A stretch of 42,497 nucleotides of DNA from Bacillota bacterium (GTDB lineage Bacteria; Bacillota; Clostridia; Christensenellales; Aristaeellaceae): positions 1 to 42,497 of the forward strand of contig JAEWSC010000066.1 of NCBI GenBank assembly GCA_023398575.1, read 5' to 3'. Below are positions 24,957-33,280 of the stretch, piece by piece. The notes under the pieces are model-generated. The model did not search any database, was not told the DNA's origin, and worked only from the letters and a program-made list of their open reading frames with translations. A program made the position numbers and the translations under genes. Numbering within the stretch: the first letter of the stretch is position 1; each line of letters opens with the position of its first letter.

Positions 24957-27338
24957 TTACTCCTTGATAAAAGGTGTTATGGTGATTTTCTGTCCTCGTA
25001 TAGTTACGACTACCGCGCCGCTTTCATCGGTTCTGTACATGGGGATTTGCTGCCCATTCAACCTGTCCAGTGCCTGGAGGGCTGGATGCTTGTAGGTGCC
25101 TGAGCAGCTTAAAATGGCTACCTGAGGCGAAACAGCCTTGAGATATTCCGCGCTTGTGCTGCCGGCGCTGCCATGGTGAGCCACCTTCAAAATATCCGCC
25201 TTAGCTGCGGAATAATCCTCATACTCGTCTGTGATATCGCCGGTGGTTAAAAGGCTTGCCCCATCCATTTGAAGTACCATGACCAGGGAGGTTTGGTTGG
25301 CATCCTGCCCCGGCCGTATGGAATCCTCTTTGGGCCAAAGCACGGTGAAGCTTGTTCGGCTGCTTTTGATGACATCCCCGGTGTGAAGTTCTTCGACGGG
25401 GATACCGGCCTCCCGCAATAGTGACAGCTTTTGAAGCCCTTCGCTGTCGGTTGCCGCTTTCTCGGCACCATCGGAGACATACACTTTTCGTATCGCGATG
25501 CCATCTTGAAGCAGTGCTTCGATACCGCCGGCATGGTCCATGTGCAGGTGAGAAAGAAACAACGCGTCGATGTCGCGGCCTTCGCCGCGCAGATAATCAA
25601 TCACCTCGGCGCCGGTTTCGCCTGTATCTATGACAGCCGTAAAGCTGCCATCTTCCAGGACGGCCGCATCAGCGTCCCCAACGCTCAGTTGTGTATAACG
25701 CACATCTTTGTTTTCCAGAACATAACTGCCGCAAAATGTTAATATTAGGGTAAGCGCTAGCATAGCGATGCGGCGCTTGCCGCGACAAAGCACGTAAGGG
25801 GAAAGCAACAGTAACAAGGTGATGCCGCCCAAAATGACCGGCCATGTGGGAGAGGGGACCTGTATCGCCATACCGGGGACCTTTGCGGCCAGTGAGACTG
25901 TGTGCAAAAGGATATCAGTCATGAAGGACGCTGCCCCGCCGGCAATATGGCCGATGATGCCAAGCGGGCTGAGAGCAAGCGCCAGAATGTAAGCAAGCAT
26001 TAGCACGGCGGTGTAGGGGATGACCAGCAGATTCACAAATATGCCAAGGATGGACAATTCATTATACCATGCGGCCAGCGGAAACATAACGCCAATTTGA
26101 GCCGCCAGGCCCAAGGCCGGCATGGTCTTGATGCTTTGCCATTGCTTGTGTAGGTATTGCCGTATCAGGCCATGGCTCCTTGGCTTTTTGCCCGGAAGGA
26201 AGCGGTTTTGTAAATTCAAAAGGGGGTCGCCGATCATCAGCATGCCGGTTACAGCACCGAAGGAAAGCTGAAAGCCCGGTGATAATAAGTCAAGCGGATT
26301 GATGATCAGTAAAATCAAAAACGCCGCGGAGATGGAGGTCAACGGGTCATGGGCCTGTCCGTTTAATTTTGCTCCCATATAAAACAGCAGCATCAGCGAC
26401 GAGCGGATGACAGGCGGACTCAAGCCCACCAACCAGCTATAAGCGGCCAGGAAGGCGGCAAGTGCAAAAAAGCGTACCTTGGGTGGCAGGTGCAATAGCT
26501 TCAATAACCATATCACCATAGCGGCTATGTATGCCACATGCAAGCCGGAAATCGAAAGAATGTGGGCCGTGCCGGTGATGCGAAAATCCTCCCTGGCTTC
26601 CTCCGGCAATTGATCACTAGACCCAAGAAGCATTACCGAGGCAAGCGCGGCATTTTTACCCATGGTATCATATAATGCCTGTATCAGCGTGGAGCGCAGG
26701 TTATAGGCCGGGCTGCCGGCAAAGGGGGAGACAGGCGGCGTAACCATAAGGTTCTCCCGCCCATATACACCGGCAATGATGCCGCGTTGTTTTAAATACA
26801 GGTCAAAATCAAATCCATGGGGATTTTTTAAGCCGCTGGGGTGATAGATTGTGCCTGTAAACGATACGATGTTTCCGTTTTCGATCTTTTTTGTGGGACC
26901 GCCGTCACGGAACGTGCTAGTCCAATACAGGCTGGCGTGCAACAGCTTGCCGTCTACGGTCACGTCACCAAGAACAGCAGCGGTTTGCCCGTCCTCTCTT
27001 ACCCGTGGCTGGCCCACGACCGTACCGGTAATTTGATATGTGCCTTCTTGCGGACGGACTGGAAAAGCGCTGAAGGAAGATAGAACGATGCCCAGGAAAA
27101 GAAATGCCGGAAGGAAACCGATGGCTGTTTTCCCATGAAGAAGCAACCGCCAGATAAAAGCCATCGTAACCGCCGCTGCCAGCCCCAATGCCATCGGCCA
27201 GTGAAAAGGCTGACCTGCACCCAACAAAACGCCCGCGCCATAAAAAAGCGCACAAACGGTCAGCGGCCTGCCGGCAATAAACGACAGCGGCTTGGGAACT
27301 GTGCTTACTGCGATAGAGGAATCAGTCATATGGGTCAT
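24957..27338 (-). CDS. comEC: ComEC/Rec2-type DNA uptake channel
   Basis: Membrane channel proposed to carry single-stranded DNA into the cell during transformation. 793 residues. The N-terminal membrane segments are followed by a soluble OB-like domain (QITGTVVGQPRVREDGQ) and the competence domain with many helices (HILSISGLHVAYIAAMVIWL). A C-terminal metallo-beta-lactamase domain carries the HxHxDH motif in LFLSHLHMDHAGG. The ATG overlaps the stop of the upstream MBL gene (ATGA). The full length suggests function, but other competence genes are not in this window, so natural transformation is not shown. Confidence 0.94.
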   Translation of the reverse strand: MTHMTDSSIAVSTVPKPLSFIAGRPLTVCALFYGAGVLLGAGQPFHWPMALGLAAAVTMAFIWRLLLHGKTAIGFLPAFLFLGIVLSSFSAFPVRPQEGTYQITGTVVGQPRVREDGQTAAVLGDVTVDGKLLHASLYWTSTFRDGGPTKKIENGNIVSFTGTIYHPSGLKNPHGFDFDLYLKQRGIIAGVYGRENLMVTPPVSPFAGSPAYNLRSTLIQALYDTMGKNAALASVMLLGSSDQLPEEAREDFRITGTAHILSISGLHVAYIAAMVIWLLKLLHLPPKVRFFALAAFLAAYSWLVGLSPPVIRSSLMLLFYMGAKLNGQAHDPLTSISAAFLILLIINPLDLLSPGFQLSFGAVTGMLMIGDPLLNLQNRFLPGKKPRSHGLIRQYLHKQWQSIKTMPALGLAAQIGVMFPLAAWYNELSILGIFVNLLVIPYTAVLMLAYILALALSPLGIIGHIAGGAASFMTDILLHTVSLAAKVPGMAIQVPSPTWPVILGGITLLLLLSPYVLCRGKRRIAMLALTLILTFCGSYVLENKDVRYTQLSVGDADAAVLEDGSFTAVIDTGETGAEVIDYLRGEGRDIDALFLSHLHMDHAGGIEALLQDGIAIRKVYVSDGAEKAATDSEGLQKLSLLREAGIPVEELHTGDVIKSSRTSFTVLWPKEDSIRPGQDANQTSLVMVLQMDGASLLTTGDITDEYEDYSAAKADILKVAHHGSAGSTSAEYLKAVSPQVAILSCSGTYKHPALQALDRLNGQQIPMYRTDESGAVVVTIRGQKITITPFIKE

Positions 27339-28066
27339 TTCCCGCTGTCCACTTGGATCAGCATATCCGGCTTGACGAGCACTGAATTGGGGAATACGGC
27401 AACGGCTTCCTTCAAAAGCGTGGCCTCATCCACATCGGGACGCAAATGTGTGACCACGAGTCTGTGCACGCCAGCCTCCCGAGCCAGTTCCGCCGCTTGA
27501 AAAGCTGCCATGTGGGGCAGGCTTTCTTTCCATTGCGACTTCAAAAAGCACCCATCCGCCAGCAGCACAGAAAGGCCTTTATAGTGCTCTGACAACCCAT
27601 CCAGCGTATTGGTATCACCCGTATAGCCAAAGCCCCCCGTCACAAAGCCCACCGCAGGAACAGGGTGCCGGGCCGGTGTGCAGGTGACCGTTAGGGAACC
27701 AATGGTAAGAGTATCGCCTGATTTGATGAAATGCAGCTTCACTGAGTCGGCGGAAGATAGAAAGGCTAGCACAGGCGAGCTTTCATCCTCCGGTGCATAA
27801 ACATTTAATGGCGGGACATGATCCTTTTGCCTGCGTATGTCCATATAATACCGCAGCGACATCAAGTCGGAGCAGTGGTCGCCATGGCTGTGGGATAAAA
27901 GGATTGCCGTTAGCCGGGCGGGGTCCATTCGCGCCATCAGCCGTGAAAGAACACCGGGACCACAGTCAATAAGTACTTTGTCCTCTCCTTGGGAAAGCAG
28001 GTAGCCAGAGCATGCGCCGCCTGCGGAAGGATATGGCCCATTAAAACCCAAAACACGAACTTCCAT
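27335..28066 (-). CDS. MBL-fold metal-dependent hydrolase (RNase Z-like)
   Basis: About 243 residues. The metallo-beta-lactamase zinc site is seen in LLSHSHGDHCSDL (HxHxDH), with further ligands in TPARHPVPAVG, FGYTGDTNTL and the C-terminal VVTHLRP. The fold is nearest to the single-domain RNase Z/PhnP-like hydrolases, but the exosite arm typical of tRNase Z is not evident. The substrate is unknown. ATG at 28066 has GGGAGG nine bases upstream; the ATG at 28072 is only three bases from it. First gene of an operon with comEC and holA, driven by a good promoter at 28093-28121. Confidence 0.88.
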   Translation of the reverse strand: MEVRVLGFNGPYPSAGGACSGYLLSQGEDKVLIDCGPGVLSRLMARMDPARLTAILLSHSHGDHCSDLMSLRYYMDIRRQKDHVPPLNVYAPEDESSPVLAFLSSADSVKLHFIKSGDTLTIGSLTVTCTPARHPVPAVGFVTGGFGYTGDTNTLDGLSEHYKGLSVLLADGCFLKSQWKESLPHMAAFQAAELAREAGVHRLVVTHLRPDVDEATLLKEAVAVFPNSVLVKPDMLIQVDSGK

Positions 28067-28092
28067 AAACATTGACCTCCCGCTTTTTCCTC

Positions 28093-28121
28093 ATTGTACC
28101 ATAGCCGAATTCCGTGTACAA
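28093..28121 (-). promoter_or_regulatory. Sigma-A promoter of the MBL-comEC-holA operon
   Basis: Read on the minus strand: TTGTAC (28121-28116), a 17-bp spacer and TACAAT (28098-28093). Start expected near 28086, close to the MBL ribosome site. Confidence 0.7.
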
Positions 28122-28124
28122 GCA

Positions 28125-28148
28125 GGGCCGCCGGTTGCCCGGCGGCCC
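28125..28148 (-). terminator. Strong hairpin after hpf
   Basis: GGGCCGCCGG and CCGGCGGCCC form a perfect 10-bp GC stem with a 4-nt loop. The T-tract on the minus side is poor (TGCTTGT), so termination is likely but not certain. The next operon's promoter begins immediately after it. Confidence 0.55.
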
Positions 28149-28181
28149 AAATAACAAAAGCGTACGCTATGTATTGCAATG

Positions 28182-28727
28182 TCAATTTTCAGGCTCCAAC
28201 AGACCCAAATTGCCATCCTTGCGCAGGTAGAGTACGTTGGTTTCCTCTGTCTCGTTGTTTACAAAGACGAAGAAGGCATGGCCCAGCAGCTCCATCTGCA
28301 TTGTGGCATCTTCCACCGACATGGGGCGCACAGTAAACTGCTTGGTGCGCACCACCTTGCGCTGATCCTCATCGCTTGTCGCGGAGGCATCTTCAATAAA
28401 TTCGAGCTCGGTGTTTTTAAATGCGTCATCACGAAGGCGTTTTTCCAATTTGGTGCGGTGACGGTGTATCTGTTTTTCCAGCTTGGCCAGGGCCTGGTCT
28501 ATGGCCAGGAACAAATTGTCATCTGCAGAGGCTTCTGCCCGCAGCGTTACTCCTTCAAATGGGACGGTGATTTCAGCTATGCGCCGGCTAGATTTTTCCT
28601 TGGAGAGCCTGACGAACATTTCCGTATTCTGATTCAAATACCGCTCCATGCGGTTTGTCTTTTTCATGATTCGATCTGTGATGCCGGGGGTCACAATCAT
28701 GTTCTTGGCAGTAATGGTCGTCTTCAT
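28182..28727 (-). CDS. hpf: Long-form ribosome hibernation promoting factor
   Basis: Binds the 30S subunit in stationary phase and dimerises ribosomes to 100S particles. 181 residues: an N-terminal YfiA/RaiA-like domain (MKTTITAKNMIVTPGITDRI to about 100), a variable linker, and the C-terminal dimerisation domain with KQFTVRPMSVEDATMQMELLGHAFFVF. The last domain marks the long Firmicute form. AAGGAG precedes the ATG. The roughly 190-nt leader on the minus strand is structured and holds a terminator-like hairpin, so expression may be controlled after initiation. Confidence 0.96.
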   Translation of the reverse strand: MKTTITAKNMIVTPGITDRIMKKTNRMERYLNQNTEMFVRLSKEKSSRRIAEITVPFEGVTLRAEASADDNLFLAIDQALAKLEKQIHRHRTKLEKRLRDDAFKNTELEFIEDASATSDEDQRKVVRTKQFTVRPMSVEDATMQMELLGHAFFVFVNNETEETNVLYLRKDGNLGLLEPEN

Positions 28728-29003
28728 AATGTCAGCTCCTTTTTGTGAGATGGTTCATCTCCAGGGGATGAAAAAAGCACGCCTGGATGTTTCCTCTTTC
28801 AAGGCTTTCCGTCGTGCATCTGGGTCAATGGAACCACGCCCTTTCGTATAGGATGGACATTGGTTTGACCTTATATCCATCATTCGCTGTACTTTATTAT
28901 TATCCTTCTTTTTGCGATCTGAAACTTTTATATCTCTTCCACTTTGCTGGCTTGCTCCCCATCATTTGACAGTTAGGCGTGTCCTTTTCCATGGTTTTCT
29001 GCG
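28728..29003 (-). promoter_or_regulatory. Structured leader of hpf
   Basis: No protein gene is seen here. On the minus strand a weak promoter (TTTCAG 28924-28919, 16 bp, TAATAA 28902-28897) is followed by crossing helices. TCCATC pairs GATGGA (28881-28876 with 28857-28852), and GGTCAA pairs TTGACC (28870-28865 with 28828-28823) with ACCA/TGGT nested inside. A terminator-like stem follows: GCACG/CGTGC (28817-28813 with 28781-28777) plus six T (28776-28771). GAGATG/CATCTC (28761-28747) lies just before the ribosome site. The crossing pairs would form a pseudoknot. It could be a raiA-associated structured RNA; this is a hypothesis. Confidence 0.4.
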
Positions 29004-29031
29004 GAATAAAAGGGCATTACGGGGAAACAAT
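29004..29031 (+). promoter_or_regulatory. Forespore-type (sigma-F/G) promoter of spoVT
   Basis: GAATA (29004-29008), 14 nt, then GGAAACAAT (29023-29031), which fits the sigma-F/G -10 pattern GGNNANANT. In Bacillus subtilis spoVT is known to be transcribed in the forespore by sigma-G. Confidence 0.4.
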
Positions 29032-29081
29032 AACATCACGGCGAGGCGGTGAAGCCCCGCTCACTTAAGGAGGGCATATCA

Positions 29082-29636
29082 TTGAGGGCAACGGGTATCG
29101 TGCGCAGGATTGACGAGTTGGGCCGCGTCGTCATCCCCAAGGAAATCAGGCGGACGCTTCGTATCAGGGAAGGAGATCCGTTGGAAATTTATACGGACCG
29201 GGATGGCGAGGTCATTTTGAAAAAGTACTCGCCTATCGGAGAAATGTCCGGATTTGCCAAAGATTATACGGAATCTCTTTTCCGCAGCCTCGGCCATATC
29301 GCCTGCATTGTAGACCGGGACCAGGTGGTGGCTGCCAGCGGCGTATCGAAAAAGGAGCTGTGCGACAAGCCTATCAGTCATGACCTGGAAACCGCTATCG
29401 CTAACCGGCAAACCGTGGCCATCAACCGGTCGGTTGGCGGAAAGATCGTGGCTGTTACCAATGAAGAGGATATGTCAGGATACACGGCGCAGGTGGTGTC
29501 ACCTATTATTGCAGATGGTGAAGCCATTGGTGCGGTGGTCTTGATGAGCAAGGAGCAGGGCATTAAAATGGGGGATACGGAACTGAAGGTGGCGGAGACG
29601 GCGGCAGGCATTGTGGGCCGCCAGATGGAACAATAA
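29082..29636 (+). CDS. spoVT: Stage V sporulation regulator SpoVT
   Basis: AbrB-family DNA-binding regulator that tunes sigma-G genes in the forespore. 184 residues from TTG at 29082, chosen because AAGGAGGG is upstream; an in-frame upstream start at 29049 overlaps the leader. Residues 1-50 are the swapped-hairpin AbrB domain (RATGIVRRIDELGRVVIPKEI). The rest is a GAF-like domain (LGHIACIVDRDQVVAASGVSK to GIVGRQMEQ). It heads the spoVT-spoVB-mazG-hup-rqcP cluster, as in Bacillus. Its presence is the best evidence that the organism can form spores. Confidence 0.95.
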   Translation: MRATGIVRRIDELGRVVIPKEIRRTLRIREGDPLEIYTDRDGEVILKKYSPIGEMSGFAKDYTESLFRSLGHIACIVDRDQVVAASGVSKKELCDKPISHDLETAIANRQTVAINRSVGGKIVAVTNEEDMSGYTAQVVSPIIADGEAIGAVVLMSKEQGIKMGDTELKVAETAAGIVGRQMEQ

Positions 29637-29660
29637 CCGGCGCATGGGAAGGCATCAGGC

Positions 29661-29689
29661 TTGTGCTTCCGCAACAGATTGCTTATAAT
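29661..29689 (+). promoter_or_regulatory. Sigma-A promoter of the SpoVB-like gene
   Basis: TTGTGC (29661-29666), a 17-bp spacer and a perfect TATAAT (29684-29689). It gives vegetative expression to the flippase-mazG part independently of spoVT. Confidence 0.75.
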
Positions 29690-29741
29690 AGGCATGTTGC
29701 GGAATTTTTTTGCCGCAAATTGGAAATTGAGGATGTGTACC

Positions 29742-31322
29742 ATGACGCGTACCACAAAGTCCATCATGGGCGGTGTGACTGTGCTAGGCATCACCGGCAT
29801 CATCTGCAAGTTGGTCGGTGCTTTATACCGCATTCCGCTGACGTGGCTGATAGGCGAAGCAGGGGTAGGCGTTTACACGCTGGTGTATCCTACCTATTCG
29901 CTGCTTTTGACCATATCCTCCGCCGGGCTGCCCGCGGTGGTATCACGCATGGTGGCTCATTATCTGGCCAAGGATGACCCTCATAATGCCAATCGGGTGT
30001 TTAAAGGATCGCTATACTTGCTATCGGCCGTGGGTTTGGCCGCAACGATTGTGATGCTTGCACTGAGCGGATTTTTAAGCGGCAGCGTAATTCAAAATTC
30101 CCAGACCAGGCTTGGATTTATCGCCATTGCACCGTCGTTGTTTCTGGTCTGTGTAATCTCCGCCTTCCGTGGCTTCATGCAGGGGCAGCAGGATATGATG
30201 CCCACCGCTATCTCCCAATTGATTGAGCAGGTGGGTAAGGTGGCAGTGGCCCTGCCCCTGGCGGCTTTGGGGTTGCGTTATAGCGTTGCTCATGCGGCGG
30301 CGGGGGCGCTGTTGGGCATTTCCATCATGGAAGTTGTGAACCTCATATACATCGTTTTTCTCTTTTTGCGCCGTAGGAAAAAGCCCGTTTCTTATGTGCA
30401 AGATTCGTCCCACACACCCATTCCTATAAAATCGCTGATGAGGCAGCTGGCTGTAAACGCTTTGCCTATTACCCTTGGCGCTTGTGTTGTACCGCTGTCC
30501 GTTTGGGTGGATTCGGCCATGTTGGTTGCCAGATTGCAAGCGATCGGCTTTACCCAGGGCCGGGCAACGGAATTGTATGGCCTGTATAACGGATTGGTTA
30601 TCAACCTTATCAACGTGCCTACCGGACTTTCCGTAGCTATTGGCATAAGCCTGGTGCCGGCCATATCCGGCTTTTTTACCAGAAATGATTATGCCGGGGT
30701 AGCAAGGCAAAGCAGCCATGGACTGCGTTTATCCTTTTTGATTGGCTTTCCTTGTTCGTTTGGCCTGAGCATATTGGCTTATCCGCTGCTGCATTTATTA
30801 TATGGCGGGAGTATATCGGCAGAGAATATCGCTTTGGCGGCGGAATATCTGACTGTGAGCGGATTGACAGTAGTGATTTTTATCGTGGTGCAATCCACCA
30901 CCAGCATATTGCAGGGAATGCGCAGGCAGTATATCCCCATGTACACGCTGATTGCAGGTATCTTGGTAAAGATAGCATTGAATTATGTATTGGTGGGCAT
31001 CCCATCGATCAATATTCATGGTGCGCCTATTTCATCCCTGGCCTGCTATACTGTCAGTATGGTGCCCAATCTGTATTTTGTATTGAAATACAGCCGGATG
31101 CGCTTTGACTGGAAAGGCTTTGTCTTAAAGCCGATGGCAGCTGCCATGGTGATGTCTGTTGTGGTTTACTTGGGCAAATCACTATTGCCGCCCAGCCGTT
31201 TGGTTACGATACTGTTGGTTGTTTTAGGTTTTTTTTCGTATATTGGCGCGGCATTCTTAGTAAAAGCCATCGCGCCGGAGGATTTGCGGGCGCTGAACCT
31301 TACACGGCGCAGGCAGCATTAA
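29742..31322 (+). CDS. SpoVB/YabM-like polysaccharide or lipid flippase (MOP superfamily)
   Basis: 526 residues with about 14 predicted membrane helices and no large soluble domain, typical of the MATE/MVF/Wzx superfamily. The N-terminus (GGVTVLGITGIICKLVGALY, then GEAGVGVYTLVYPTY) matches the Firmicute SpoVB/YabM/MurJ-like group. Position between spoVT and mazG equals B. subtilis yabM. Probable role: moving a lipid-linked wall precursor across the membrane. The spore-cortex role of SpoVB is known elsewhere but not shown for this gene. The start at 29742 follows GAGG and discards a 27-codon upstream extension that overlaps the promoter. Confidence 0.88.
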   Translation: MTRTTKSIMGGVTVLGITGIICKLVGALYRIPLTWLIGEAGVGVYTLVYPTYSLLLTISSAGLPAVVSRMVAHYLAKDDPHNANRVFKGSLYLLSAVGLAATIVMLALSGFLSGSVIQNSQTRLGFIAIAPSLFLVCVISAFRGFMQGQQDMMPTAISQLIEQVGKVAVALPLAALGLRYSVAHAAAGALLGISIMEVVNLIYIVFLFLRRRKKPVSYVQDSSHTPIPIKSLMRQLAVNALPITLGACVVPLSVWVDSAMLVARLQAIGFTQGRATELYGLYNGLVINLINVPTGLSVAIGISLVPAISGFFTRNDYAGVARQSSHGLRLSFLIGFPCSFGLSILAYPLLHLLYGGSISAENIALAAEYLTVSGLTVVIFIVVQSTTSILQGMRRQYIPMYTLIAGILVKIALNYVLVGIPSINIHGAPISSLACYTVSMVPNLYFVLKYSRMRFDWKGFVLKPMAAAMVMSVVVYLGKSLLPPSRLVTILLVVLGFFSYIGAAFLVKAIAPEDLRALNLTRRRQH

Positions 31323-31335
31323 AGGAGGAATTAGC

Positions 31336-32790
31336 ATGCAAAAGATTGTTGTTGTACCGCTTGGGCCTGGCGCACCGGATTACCTGCCCCTTGGCGCGAT
31401 AAACGCGCTGAAAGGTGCTTCGCAAGTGGTATTGCGGACCGCAAAGCATGGCGCAGTGGGGGAGCTTACAAAGCTTGGCATCGTTTTTCGGACGCTTGAT
31501 GCGTTGTATGAGGAATGCGATGATTTTGACGCATTGAATGCGAAGGTGTCGCAAACATTATGGGAAGCGGCGCGAAAAGGAGATGTTGCTTTCGGCGTAG
31601 CCGATCCCACATCGGATGATACAGTGCATGCACTACTGAAAGAGGCCGGGCCGAAAAAGCAGGTGGAGGTGCTTGCAGGCGTAACGCTGTCAGCGGCAGT
31701 ATTCAGCGCGCTGCCCAATATGCCAGCCGGGCAACCAGTGCGCATTCTGCCAGCATCCGCATGGAAAAACGCCGAGCTTGTGCCCAGCGAGGCACTGCTG
31801 GTGACAGAACTGAACAGCCGTCTTGCGGCGGGGGAAATCAAGCTTTGGCTCATGTCGCTGTATGCGGAGGAAAGCGAGGTCTTTTACTTTCCGCCGAGTG
31901 AGCAGGCAAGGCGGCAATGCGTTTCTCTCCCTCTTTCTGAACTGGATCGCCAGAAGAAGTATGACCATACCAGCGCTGTATTTGTACCGGCTTCACCGAT
32001 TAACAGCCGCAGCCGCTATGGGTTTTCCGACCTTTTGCAGGTGATGGACAAGCTGCGCGCTCCTGATGGCTGCCCATGGGATAAAGAGCAAACCCATGAA
32101 TCGCTGCGCCCATATCTGTTGGAAGAGGCGTATGAGGCGGTTGGCGCTATCACGGACGGGAATATGGACCATGTAGCCGATGAACTGGGTGATGTGCTAT
32201 TGCAAGTGGTTTTCCACGCCAAGATCGGCAGCCAGCACGGCGAATTTGACATCATGGATGTGACTAGCGCTATCTGCCAAAAAATGATCTCCCGTCACGC
32301 TCATATCTTTGGTGATGTCAAGTGTGATACAGCGGAAGAAGTGCTTGCAAGCTGGGACAATTTAAAGCGCAAGGAGCGAGGGCTTACCTCCCAGGCGGCT
32401 ATGATGGCCGACGTTCCTAAACACCTGCCGGCGTTAATGCGTGCCCAGAAGGTATTGCAGAAAGCAAAGAAGGTAGGCTTTGATGGCCAGGATCCGCTGG
32501 AGGCCTTAAAGAAGGTTCAGGAGGAGATTCAGGAGGTGCGGCAGGAGCTGGAGAAAGGTACTGATCCTGGAGAGGAATTGGGTGATTTGCTTTTGGCTGC
32601 CGTCAATGCAGCGCACCTTTGTAAAAAGCAGCCGGAGCTGTTGCTGATGTCGGCTGTGGAAAAGTTTATCGGGCGTTTTGAAAGGATGGAAAAAGCGATA
32701 GTTGAGGATGGAAAAGCATTGGAACTATTGACTTTATCAGAAATGGATGTATACTGGAAAGAGGGAAAGCTGCTGGAAAAAAAGAAATAA
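31336..32790 (+). CDS. mazG: Bifunctional tetrapyrrole-methylase-like / MazG pyrophosphohydrolase
   Basis: 484 residues, the YabN-type fusion. Residues 1-220 are a divergent SAM-dependent (tetrapyrrole) methylase-like domain with VVPLGPGAPDYLPLGAI. Its substrate is unknown in this family. Residues about 228-480 form two MazG repeats: the first has CPWDKEQTHESLRPYLLEE and DELGDVLLQVVFHA, the second EEIQEVRQELEKG and EELGDLLLAAVNA. MazG hydrolyses NTPs to NMP plus pyrophosphate, giving a nucleotide-pool or (p)ppGpp-linked role. It occupies the yabN position between the flippase and hup. Confidence 0.94.
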   Translation: MQKIVVVPLGPGAPDYLPLGAINALKGASQVVLRTAKHGAVGELTKLGIVFRTLDALYEECDDFDALNAKVSQTLWEAARKGDVAFGVADPTSDDTVHALLKEAGPKKQVEVLAGVTLSAAVFSALPNMPAGQPVRILPASAWKNAELVPSEALLVTELNSRLAAGEIKLWLMSLYAEESEVFYFPPSEQARRQCVSLPLSELDRQKKYDHTSAVFVPASPINSRSRYGFSDLLQVMDKLRAPDGCPWDKEQTHESLRPYLLEEAYEAVGAITDGNMDHVADELGDVLLQVVFHAKIGSQHGEFDIMDVTSAICQKMISRHAHIFGDVKCDTAEEVLASWDNLKRKERGLTSQAAMMADVPKHLPALMRAQKVLQKAKKVGFDGQDPLEALKKVQEEIQEVRQELEKGTDPGEELGDLLLAAVNAAHLCKKQPELLLMSAVEKFIGRFERMEKAIVEDGKALELLTLSEMDVYWKEGKLLEKKK

Positions 32791-32808
32791 ATCCACGCTT
32801 TTCATTGA

Positions 32809-32862
32809 ATATTCGCTTGCTTTCCGCTTCCCGGCAGGAATACGCCGGGCGGGGGCGAATAT
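32809..32862 (+). promoter_or_regulatory. Two-part hairpin in the mazG-hup spacer
   Basis: ATATTCGC (32809-32816) pairs perfectly with GCGAATAT (32855-32862). Nested within, CCCGGC (32830-32835) pairs with GCCGGG (32844-32849). No T-tract follows. It may be a hup leader element or a T-less mazG terminator. Confidence 0.45.
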
Positions 32863-32928
32863 ATGTTCAAGCATTTCCCCAAAAGTAAAATCTATCATGC
32901 ATCTTGGCAAAAATGAGGAGGTACTTAC

Positions 32929-33204
32929 ATGAACAAAGCAGAACTGTCCAGCGCAATCGTCGCCAAAACCGGCTTGACCAAGAAGGATGCTGAAAAGGCC
33001 ATCAACGCTGTGGTGGATGTCATCAGCGAATCCCTCAAGGCTGGCGAAAAGGTTCAGATCGTAGGCTTCGGCTCTTTTGAAGTGAAGGAGCGTCCTGCCC
33101 GCACCGCCCGCAACCCCCGCACCGGCGAAGAGATCAAGATTGAAGCCTCCAAGGCCCCCGTGTTCAAACCCGGCAAGGCGTTGAAGGATATCGTCAACGA
33201 GTAA
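32929..33204 (+). CDS. hup: DNA-binding protein HU
   Basis: Histone-like protein that bends and compacts DNA. 91 residues. MNKAELSSAIVAKTGLTKKDAE is the typical N-terminus. VGFGSFEVKERPARTARNPRTG is the beta-arm with the intercalating Pro region, and APVFKPGKALKD is the C-terminal signature. GAGGAGG stands nine bases upstream, and codon use is strongly biased, consistent with high expression. The insertion of hup between mazG and the S4 gene is a clostridial variant of the Bacillus yabN-yabO order. Confidence 0.98.
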   Translation: MNKAELSSAIVAKTGLTKKDAEKAINAVVDVISESLKAGEKVQIVGFGSFEVKERPARTARNPRTGEEIKIEASKAPVFKPGKALKDIVNE

Positions 33205-33250
33205 TGCCCTTTGTCCCGCAGGGGATAAACCGCATCGGAAACTGATCGTG

Positions 33251-33280
33251 AACGCCCGTGCATTGCGCATGGGCGTTTTT
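33251..33280 (+). terminator. Terminator after hup
   Basis: AACGCCCGTGC pairs with GCATGGGCGTT (11 bp with one GU) around a five-base loop, ending in TTTTT at 33276-33280. Confidence 0.9.
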
